A stretch of DNA of 64,000 bases from Eurosta solidaginis (taxonomy: Eukaryota > Arthropoda > Insecta > Diptera > Tephritidae): positions 51,117,346 to 51,181,345 of the forward strand of contig NC_090324.1 of the NCBI RefSeq assembly GCF_040869045.1, given 5' to 3'. The translations under genes were made by a program, and so were the position numbers. Under the pieces are notes generated by a model that was not told the DNA's origin, did no database searches, and was given only the letters and a program-made list of their open reading frames with translations. Positions 55,908 through 64,000 of the stretch are shown here, in pieces. The number at the start of each line of letters is the position of its first letter. Within the stretch, counting starts at the first letter, position 1.

Positions 55908-58900
55908 TTATGGCAACAATCCGCCACGCACAATTTCTAGTATCATTTTGTGACGGAAGTACTCCATATGTTGCTGGGAAAATGTTATCTCACGATTTCT
56001 TGTTATATACTCAGCACACATACAACTAAATACACCTCCTTGCTCGGTTTCCGGCCATTCTCCTACCAACTTCTTTAAGTACTTATACAAAAAAAAAAAA
56101 AAAAAAATTCAAAAGAATTTCTCTCTTCATTTGACGAATTTCGTTATAACTTGTTGGTTGAAAATTTAATGTTTCAAAAAATGTTAAAATTCGTTGCGCC
56201 TTCTAGCGTCATATAGCAGTAAACCGATAAACATAATTTTTATATGGGCGGTAAACTCCTGCACGATTTATATAGTTTGGGCAGCGGCTCCGCCTTCTCC
56301 AAGTAAGGGCTTTCAAATTTTGACTTAATAAAAAGTTGACTTGGCAAGTATGATGAGGCGATTTAATGCGAATTTCACATCATGTATCTGCTCATACATA
56401 TCGATGCGCTCCCTTATGCCTTAATATTGGTATAAGCCGTCAGCTTCAAATAGCCATGGAAGTAATTAGCCGCCATACTTGACGCTAGATCTAAGCCAGG
56501 ATTGGCTCGTATAAACGTAACATAATCAAGTGGGCTATGCGGTACATTGACGCAGTGGTATAACCATAAAATTGGCATGTATGCCAAATAATGAAGAGGT
56601 GGAAATAAATGTAAGCTTCGACTAATGCGCGCACGATATATAGAAAGACCTATAATACAAAAGAAAAGAACCCTTGAAGGAACATTGTAGCAGTATGCGC
56701 GGCATACTATGGTCCATAAACGATTTTCAGGAGAATAGTGACTTTTGTACTTGAAAAATTCGACGAGTGTTTTAATAATGTTGTATGATGCCGGCTATAT
56801 ATATATGTTGAACATTATGAGCACGTTAACATCTATATAATCGCCAACCGCATCCATTTTTACGTTTTTATACTCAGTTGAGCAGAGCTCACAGAGTATA
56901 TTAAGTTTGATTGGATAACGGTTGGTTGTACATATATAAAGGAATCGAGATAGATATAGACTTCCATATATCAAAATAATCAGGATCGAAAAAAAATTTG
57001 ATTTAGCCATGTCCGTCCGTCCGTCCGTCCGTTAACACGATAACTTGAGTAAATTTTGAGGTATCTTGATGAAATTTGGTATGTAGGTTCCTGAGCACTC
57101 ATCTCAGATCGCTATTTAAAATGAACGATATCGGACTATAACCACGCCCACTTTTTCGATATCGAAAATTTCGAAAAACAGAAAAAGTGCGATAATTCAT
57201 TACAAAAGACAGATAAAGCGACGAAACTTGGTAGTTGAGTTGAAGTTATGACGCAGAATAGAAAATTAGTAAAATTTTGGACAATCGGCGTGGCACCGCC
57301 CACTTTTAAAAGAAGGTAATTTAAAAGTTTTTCAAGCTGTAATTTCGCAGTCGTTGAAGATATCATGATGAAATTTGGCAGGAACGTTACTCCTATTACT
57401 ATATGTACGCTTAATAAAAATTAGCAAAGGCCCACTTTTAAAAAAGAAATTTTTTTAAAGTAAAATTTTAACAAAAAATTTAATATCTTTACAGTATATA
57501 AGAAAATTATGTCAACATTCAACTCCAGTAATGATGTGGTGCAAAAAAATACAAAAATAAAAGAAAATTTCAAAATGGGCGTGGCTCCGCCCTTTGTCAT
57601 TTAATTTGTCTAGGATACTTTTAACGCCATAAGTCGAACAAAAATTAACCAATCCTTTTGAAATTTGGCAGGGGCATAGATTTTATGACGTTAACTGTTT
57701 TCTGTGAAAATGGGCGGAATCGGTTGATGCCACGCCCAGTTTTTGTACACAGTCGTCCGTCTGTCCTTCCGCATGGCCGTTAACACGATAACTTGAGCAA
57801 AAAGCGACATATATTTAATGAACTTAGTTCACGTGCTTACTTGAACTCACTTTATCTTGGTATGCAAAATGAACGAAATCCGACTATGACCACGCCCACT
57901 TTTTCGATATCGAAAATTACGAAAAATGAAAAAAATGCCATAATTCTATACCAAATACGAAAAAAGGGATGAAACATGGCAAGGTAATTGGATTGTTTTA
58001 TTGACGCGAAATATAACTTTAGAAAAAACTTTATAAAATGGTTGTGACACCTACCATATTAAGTAGAAGAAAATGAAAAAGTTCTGCAGGGCGAAATAAA
58101 AAACCCTTAAAATCGTGGCAGGTTATACATATATGAATAAATTAGCGGTATCCAACAGATAACGTTCTGGGTCATCCTGGTCCACATTTTGGTCGATATC
58201 TGGAAAACGCCTACACATATACAACTACCACCACTCCCTTTTAAAACTCTCAGTAATGCCTTTAATTTGATACCCATATCGTACGAACTCATTCTAGAGT
58301 CACCCCTGGTCCACCTTTATGGCGATATCTCGAAAAGGCGTCCACCTGTAGAACTAAGCCCCACGCCCTTTTAAAATACTCATTAACACCTTTCATTTGA
58401 TACCCATATCGTACAAACATATTCTAAAGTCACCCTTGGTCCACCTTTATGGCGATATCTCGAAAAGGCGTCCACCTGTAGAACTAAGCCCCACGCCCTT
58501 TTAAAATACTCATTAACACCTTTCATTTGATACCCATATCGCACAAACAAAGTCTAGAGTCACCCCTGGTCCACCCTTATTGCGATACCTCGAAAAGGCG
58601 TCCACCTATAGAACGAAGGCCGACTCCCTTTTAAAATACTCATTAACTCCTGTCGTTTGATACCCATATTGCACAAACGAATTCTAGAGTCACCCCTGGC
58701 CCACCTTTATGGCGATATCTCGAAACGGCGTCCACCTATGGATCTAAGGATTACTCCCTTTTAAAAAACTCATTAACACCTTTCTTTTGATACCCATATT
58801 GTACAAACAAATTCTAGGGTCACCCCTGCTTCACCTTTAAGGCGATATCTCGAAACGGCGTCCACCTATGGAACTAAGGATTACTCCCTTTTAAAATACT

Positions 58901-60142
58901 CATTAACACCTTTCTTTTGATACCCATATTGTACAAACAAATTCTAGTGTCACCCCTGGTCCACCTTTACGGCGATATCTCGAAAATGCGACCACCTATA
59001 CAACAACCACCACTCCCTTTTAAAACCCCCATTAATACCTTTAATTTGATACCCATGTCGTACAAACACATTCTTTAGTCACCCCTGGTCCACCTTTGTG
59101 GCGATATTTCGAAACGGCGTCCACCTATAGAACTAAGGCCCATCCCTTTTAAAATACTCATTAACACCTTTCGTTTGATGGCCATATTGTACAAACAAAT
59201 TCTAGGGTCACTCCTGGTCCACCTTTATGGCGATATCTCGAAACGGCGTCCACCTATGGAACTAAGGATTACTCCCTTTTAAAATACTCATTAACACCTT
59301 TCTTTTGATACCCATATTGTACAAACAAATTCTAAGGTCACCCCTGGTCCACCTTTATGGCGATATCTCGAAACGGCGTCCACCTATGGAACTAAGGATT
59401 ACTCCCTTTTAAAATACTCATTAACACCTTTCATTTGATACCCATATCGTACAAACGCATTCTAGAGTCACCCCTGGTCCACCTTTATGGCGATATTTCG
59501 AAATGGCGACCACCTAAACAACAACCACCACTCCCTTTTCAAACCCTCATTTATACCTTTAATTTGATACCCATATCGTACAAACACATTCTAGAGTCAC
59601 CCCTGGTCCACTTTTATGGCGATATTTCGAAATGGCATCCACCTATAGAACTAAGGCCCACTCCCTTTCAAAATACTCATTAACACCATTCGTTTGATGT
59701 CCATATTGTACAAACAAATTCTAGGGTCACCCCTGGTCCACCTTTATGGCGATATCTCGAAACGGCCTCCACCTATGGAACTAAGGATTACTCCCTTTTA
59801 AAATACTCATTAACGCCTTTCATTTGATACCCATATCGTACAAACGCATTCTAGAGTCAACCCTGATCCACCTTTATGTCTATATCCCTAAATGGCGTCC
59901 ACCTATAGAACTATGGCCCACTCCCTCATAAAATACTTTTTAATGCCTTTCATTTGATACGCATGTCATACAAACACTTCCAGGGTTTCCCTCGGTTCAT
60001 TTTCCTACTTGGTTATTTTCCCTTATGTTGTCACCATAGCTCTCAACTGAGTATGTAATGTTCGGTTACACCCGAACTTAACCTTCCTTACTTGTTTCCG
60101 ATTCAGTTTGTATTTATTATGTGTATCATTGCTCATATCCAT
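55908..60142 (-). pseudogene. Sting: STING-like gene copy, split by a Helentron
   Basis: STING is the ER membrane receptor for cyclic dinucleotides that drives antiviral NF-kB signalling in flies. The start ATG is at 60142. After the Helentron (56873-60098) the frame reads KMDAVGDYIDVNV, then a TAG, and continues with IIKTLVEFFKY, SPENRLWTIVCRAYCY (56800-56700). Then come membrane segments (FFCIIGLSIY; PLHYLAYMPILWLYH) and NPGLDLASSMAANYFHGYLK (about 56500-56440), the conserved entry to the ligand-binding domain. Pieces of that domain follow in shifting frames (YEQIHDVKFALNRLIIL; NRAGVYRPYKNYVYR near 56250; EGAT). A 19-nt T-run near 56090-56108 (minus-strand T) precedes YKYLKKLVGEWPETEQ, which matches STING's C-terminus. 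Multiple stops and shifts make it non-functional. Confidence 0.82.
56873..60098 (+). mobile_element. Helentron with about 14 tandem units, inside the STING-like copy
   Basis: It starts TATACTCAGTTGAGCAGAGC, then has the GTCC microsatellite (about 57010-57035), the ACACGATAACTTGAG core twice (about 57036 and 57782) and TTTTTCGATATCGAAAATT. From about 58190 to 59990 it holds about 14 copies of a roughly 130-bp unit (TTTGATACCCATAT.GTACAA; TCACCCCTGGTCCACCTTTA; GGCGATATCTCGAAA). It ends CTCAACTGAGTATG, hairpin GTTCGG/CCGAAC (60060-60077) and CTTCCTTACTT. Removing it rejoins the STING-like frame (NRKQNVKMDA). No protein is encoded. Confidence 0.85.
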
Positions 60143-60555
60143 TCCAATTTATAGGCATGCAGGGCTAGACTTAAGGCGCCGTTTAATTCACTATTCTAAT
60201 TAGTGCAATAACTTATATTTAATTTAAACGCGGAAAAAGGGCACGTTGTATATGTGAAACATTGTCCACATGAGGAATTATAAACAAACAACAACCTGCA
60301 CCGGTACTGGAATTATATCTACTTTGCGTGTTCAACGTTTCACGCCACTATGACCAGCCGAAAGTAAACGGGATGTAAAGAAGGTATTCATTGCTTACAC
60401 ATTAGGGAGACCATGTGTTTCATGCTTGGTCTCACCGCGTTCAGTGATTAGATTCAATATAAAAGTTGATGACTTCATCATTAAGCCAATTGTTGCCCAG
60501 CAGCGTGTGTATGTCACGACGGGTTATGTTCAAATTAAATTTCTAAACAAAAACT
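60143..60555. other. Spacer between STING-like and FBXO28-like copies
   Basis: Plausibly the 5' leader of the STING-like copy and 3' trailer of the FBXO28-like copy. No separate gene or promoter motif is clear. Confidence 0.4.
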
Positions 60556-61358
60556 TCATCGGGCGGTCCAATATTGCAACTCAGTTTTGCACCTATTCAA
60601 TTCCTGCAACAAAGTAGATAATTTTCGTGCCATCCCTTCATTATTTTTATCATTCTCATCTAAACGATTTGCATATTCCAACGTTTGTTTCTGCTGTTCG
60701 CCTAATAATTTTGTTGCTCTGCAATTTGGTTGCCTTGCTCATATGATTTTCGTTTACAGTTTCGCAATTCATTACGCAATACAGATAATTGATTGTTGTA
60801 AATTTTCATACCCTGCTTAATTTAGCGTATACCCTTGCGCAATACCATATTGCTTTGGGGTGGTGAAGACGAGGCGCTGTCAGCATGATCGACGGAGGTT
60901 ACCAAAGCAGGTCTTTTTGTTGTGGTGGGCAATTTAAAAAAGTCCTTATTAAAATACGCAATATCAGGCAAAGTTTGTTCAGTGCGATCTCTGAAGTATT
61001 CCATGGCCATTGTAGAGAGATAAAATAATTCATCGGTAACGCATAAGGCCGTTCAAGGCGGGGTGTATTTCTTATATAATTCAAAATATTATAAACTTCA
61101 TCTAAAATTGCTCCTGGAAAGAAGCAACAGTGACCACGTTTACCAAATGTCATTTGCAGCAATGACAAACGTATATAGCTTGTTTCAATTATATCACATT
61201 CACAAGCCAATGAATGATTGCGACGCGCAGATCCACGACGTGGCATATTCGCTTTAATTGCATGAAAACGATTATATGTTTGCGTAATAAGACGCGAAAA
61301 TGTTGAATTCAATATGTCCATGCAGACATCATTCATTTTGCGAGATAACACCAAAAAC
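60556..61358 (-). pseudogene. FBXO28: FBXO28-like gene, 3' exon copy
   Basis: FBXO28 is the substrate adaptor of an SCF ubiquitin ligase. An acceptor (TATTTGCAG) at 61359-61360 opens an exon reading LVLSRKMNDVCMDILNSTFS, KANMPRRGSARRNHSLA, RLSLLQMTFGKRGHCCFFPG and LDEVYNILNYIRNT. These match FBXO28's conserved core, including LPRRESERRNH, RLSLLNMTF and CCFIPGKVIDE. After a shift near 61035 it continues STMAMEYFRDRTEQTL, has a TAA at 60822-60824, then a coiled coil (YNNQLSVLRNELRNCKRK, IAEQQ). A 1-nt shift near 60705 follows, then KQTLEYANRLDENDK and a stop at 60556. The F-box itself, encoded further upstream, is not found. Three lesions; no retroposed features. Confidence 0.85.
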
Positions 61359-61360
61359 CT

Positions 61361-62570
61361 GCAAATATATCAAAAAAATCCATTAATAAGTGCACAAATG
61401 GGCATCGCAGAGGTGTGACAACTGCCGGCGAGCCCGACGCCGCAGTTGGAGCACCCCTTTGCGATGCCGGTAACCTATAAAACAAAAAAAAAAGGGAACC
61501 ACACATAAAACCCATCAGCTCTCCTGGATCTCCACCGCATGCACCTGAAAATAAAAGTAATATTAATTAATAATCTACAATAAAAATTCTTTTACAAAAA
61601 GAATAAATATTAAAACCAACTTACCATTTTTTCCTCCTCAATTTTCCATGCGCCGTAGTAAAAAGAATTGAAAGAACTGAAAAAAAAATCATTCGATTTC
61701 TTTACCGCTTCTTTCAATTCATTGGAATTCTACATTCTATACACGGGTGTGTATGAATATTCATTTGTTTTGTCTTTTGCCGTTGGCATATTTGTAACCA
61801 ACGTATGTACATATATATGTATGTATGCCTACTTGGTTCGGCATATCATATTAGTGATGCATCATGTGACGCACACTGGTACCGAAAACCCGCATAAGGA
61901 AAAAAATCGGGATCGGCTTTTTTGACACGGGCAGTCCCAAAAAATATTTACACACAAAAAAATAAAGGCAAACACCTCCTTAAAAATTAATTGCTCGTAT
62001 TTACAAACAAAAAAAAAAAGGACCAAAAAGAAAAAAAAATTTATTTTTTCTTTTTGATTTTTTTTTGCCGTCGGTACTGCCTGCTTTCTGGCTGGGGGCA
62101 GGACTTGTTGTTTTTCAACAACAAACATCACAAACAGTCATTATAAGGGCTCGGTACAAAAACAATCCCGACACGACAAAATCCCGAAATTGGAAAAAGT
62201 CAACTGTTTCTACTGGCTTAGTGTGCCACTGCCCCAGTGACCTAGTTTTTTTTCATGGGCAAGTACATACATATATGTATATATATACTCGCACCCCACA
62301 AATTCACCATACTAGCTGTCAGCTGGCCAATAAATACACAACAGGGTTGCATGATACATTTAGCATAATGGTACGTGCAGATAGAACGCGTCGCGGAGAA
62401 CGCATCGCCAATCTGCAAATTTATGTCAGGTGAACGTAAATAACGCATATCTGCTTGGTAAAAATTGTATTTAATAATATGCTTCGCATATGCGCTTTTG
62501 TTATCTATCCTAACAATTTTAATGTAATAAAAACACCTCCGCTTCACCCAACCAACCTCACGGCCGCTCG
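61361..62570. other. Upstream flank of the FBXO28-like copy, unassigned
   Basis: A short inverted pair (GGCATCGCA.AGGTGTG and CACCCCTTTGCGATGCC) lies at about 61400-61470. A good donor (GTAAGTTGG, minus strand, 61634) and an acceptor (TTATTTTCAG near 61547) suggest more exons, but no F-box is readable. On the plus strand 62350-62410 has a short frame (MVRADRTRRGERIANLQIYV) ending at a possible CAG/GT donor. I recognise none of it. Confidence 0.4.
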
Positions 62571-63097
62571 CCCCGGTACATCAATAAAATGCCACAGTTG
62601 CCTTGAGAGCGATACGGCAAGTTAGACGCTGGAACGCAGACCTCGGCCTCTTCGTCCACCCCAGAAAAACCTCTATGCCTCTTCGTCCAACCAAAAAAAA
62701 ATCGCAAATCTGGAACTGAGACCTCGGCCTCTCCATCCGGAACAAAAAAACAAAGAATAACAAAAAAATGGTGCCATTCTGGAACGGAGACCTCGGCTTC
62801 TTCGTCCAGCCTTACTGGCCATCGGCTATAGATATATTACGTTCTGAATTTCTATATTTAAGAATTATGTATAATTCAATGGCAAGAAATATTCGCTTAT
62901 ATCTGTTCATAACCGTTAACTTTTCATCCTAGCTTAGGTGGCATGCTGAGCAAGTCGGGAAGGATTCCCGGCCACCCGCGAAGCTGGCGAACTCCTCATA
63001 TAGATAAAGTTTAGTGTGTAAGTCTTATATTCATTTTTCTCGCTTCAGCGGAGGTCATTGGCGGAAAACGATGTTGCGTATCGCAAGGGGGGCGGCA
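62570..63097. other. Minisatellite and BEL/Pao 3' end with polypurine tract
   Basis: At 62617-62815 a block GAACGGAGACCTCGGCCTC then TTCGTCCA recurs four times, with variants, at roughly 40-75 nt spacing. From about 62930 the sequence looks like the retroelement's 3' end (CATTCATTTTT, GGAGGTCATTGGCGG) and finishes with the purine tract AAGGGGGGCGGCA (63086-63097) directly before the 3' LTR. Confidence 0.55.
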
Positions 63098-63605
63098 TGT
63101 TTAGGCAAGATGCCTAACTTTTCCGCATCTGATTGTGATCCCCCCCCCCCCCCCCCCCAATGCAACTCTGCAAATCGATACTCGACTTAATTTATAACCA
63201 CCCACACCATCACCGCCACATGCATGTGCATGCATGTACATGCACGTGTATGTGTGCTTTTTGTCAGCACTCATGCATATGCATGTCGGGGTTGATGTGT
63301 GGGTGCCTTTCCCCTCCAAAACGGAGGATTTTGCGGGTCAACGGTTGTAGCTTGCTATACAACCGGCCTCTTGGATTTCAACAGCCGTAAAGCACGCATC
63401 TTCCGCAAACGTTCTCTGCCGTTTTGACCACAATAAACTAAGTTAATATTGTAATCCTTTTATTTCTTAATTCTACATAATAAAACGCATCTATTATAAC
63501 GAGAAATTCTCGTCTTCTCTTATTTATTTGCGCATACACCCGCTTATTGAGATCGACCACGGTGCGCCCACCTACCTTCAGGAGCACACGCGCCCCGGCC
63601 GAACA
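63098..63605 (+). repeat. BEL/Pao 3' LTR
   Basis: 508 bp, TGTTTAGGCA to GGCCGAACA, with a C-run at about 63141-63158 and one copy of the ACATGCATGTGCATGC unit (63219). It differs from the 5' LTR by the 161-bp duplication, a 7-bp repeat and scattered bases. AATAAA-type signals (CACAATAAACTAA at about 63430; TAATAAAACGC at about 63478) could serve polyadenylation. Confidence 0.9.
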
Positions 63606-63779
63606 GTCAATGACATAACGATTAGACAGCCAAACAAAATTGCAATCCCCATCGCAAGTAAATAAATGCAGGTGTGCGATTTATCATCTCCTTTCCCTGC
63701 GCTTTTGATTCCTCTCCTCTCTGCTGCTTCCCCTAATTCCCATTTTCATTCTACTCCACCCTCACCTTTACCCTCATAT

Positions 63780-64000
63780 TTGGATTAATATCCCCAAAAA
63801 TAAGAAATATTCAAATAAAACCGGTTTTGTATAGATGTAACCGTCAATAACTTTTCTTTGATACCCATAATATATGTATATAAACCTTATGAGGATACCC
63901 TGGTCCACATTTTCGATATCTCCCAAACCAACCAAGGTAAAAAAATTAAAACTACCTTGCATTAATATCCTCGTCAATGCCTATCATTTGATAACTATAT
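63780..64000. mobile_element. Degenerate Helentron unit, running off the window
   Basis: TTTGATACCCATAATATATG, GGATACCCTGGTCCACATTT and CGATATCTCCC occur in the order of the Helentron unit but are diverged; a partial second unit starts at about 63965. The end lies beyond the window. Confidence 0.55.

Larger units (their letters stand above)
47536..63605 (+). mobile_element. BEL/Pao LTR retrotransposon with a host-DNA block inside
   Basis: LTRs at 47536-48204 and 63098-63605 begin TGTTTAGGCA and end GGCCGAACA. The left flank ATCAA and right flank GTCAA agree in four of five bases, as for a single insertion. PPT-like AAGGGGGGCGGCA precedes the 3' LTR. Gag-pol lies at 49073-54260. A BEL element is normally about 6-7 kb; this one is 16 kb because about 8 kb between pol and the 3' LTR hold fragments of host genes and a Helentron. 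LTRs are nearly identical outside one duplication, so insertion is recent, although pol has several breaks. Confidence 0.85.

Noticed and set aside
56090..56108. A-run as the poly(A) tail of a retroposed gene
   Set aside because: It lies in the middle of the STING-like coding sequence, with the C-terminal codons beyond it, so it is a local homopolymer expansion or error.
58190..59990. CRISPR-like array of regularly spaced repeats
   Set aside because: Units of about 130 bp are homogeneous along their full length with no unique spacers, and the element has Helentron ends. This is eukaryotic DNA.

Overview
The window is AT-rich insect DNA, almost certainly from a higher dipteran and most likely a tephritid fruit fly. 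That inference rests on the repeat families (gypsy-type errantivirus, BEL/Pao, jockey-like and RNase-H-bearing LINEs, a DINE-1-like Helentron, Harbinger, hAT) and on host-gene fragments that resemble fly proteins. No intact host gene is visible. Nearly everything is mobile DNA in nested layers, and most reading frames are broken by single-base shifts or stops. Some of these could be long-read errors in homopolymers rather than real decay.

Layout. 1-5.8 kb: an inverted-repeat element, a tRNA-like SINE head, two foldback elements in tandem copies of one sequence, a Harbinger transposase with three clean introns and a second Harbinger fragment. 5.8-10.9 kb: a 5'-truncated jockey-like LINE (LINE-A), split by a Helentron at 7289-8980. 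11.7-25.8 kb: a zinc-finger, transposase-like gene of a family I cannot name, on the minus strand. It is interrupted by a gypsy errantivirus (12160-23520, TSD TACA), whose integrase holds LINE-B (14416-18540, 9-bp TSD), whose reverse transcriptase holds a solo LTR (17849-18094). A 464-bp MITE sits in the same zinc-finger gene. 26-32.7 kb: Helentron fragment, hAT transposase relic, SINE, BEL relic, foldback, LTR fragment and LINE-C carrying a full-length tRNA-derived SINE with a 12-bp TSD. 32.8-33.6 kb: TE-poor DNA with a candidate 30-nt microexon. 33.6-40 kb: Helentron repeats, then LINE-D with RNase H, whose 3' tail is a TTAGG-like repeat. 42-47.2 kb: LINE relic and a decayed Helitron Rep/helicase carrying another SINE.

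47.5-63.6 kb: a BEL/Pao element with two LTRs and a near-perfect 5-bp TSD. Its gag-pol fills 49.1-54.3 kb. Between pol and the 3' LTR lie about 8 kb that do not look retroviral. They hold, all antisense to the element, a broken copy of the innate-immunity gene STING (split by a 3.2-kb Helentron), a broken FBXO28-like gene and a possible MED16-like fragment. This host-gene block inside an LTR element is the most notable content of the window.

The insertions date one another: gypsy is younger than the zinc-finger gene, LINE-B younger than gypsy, the solo LTR younger than LINE-B; a SINE is younger than LINE-C, another younger than the Helitron, and Helentrons are younger than LINE-A and the STING copy.
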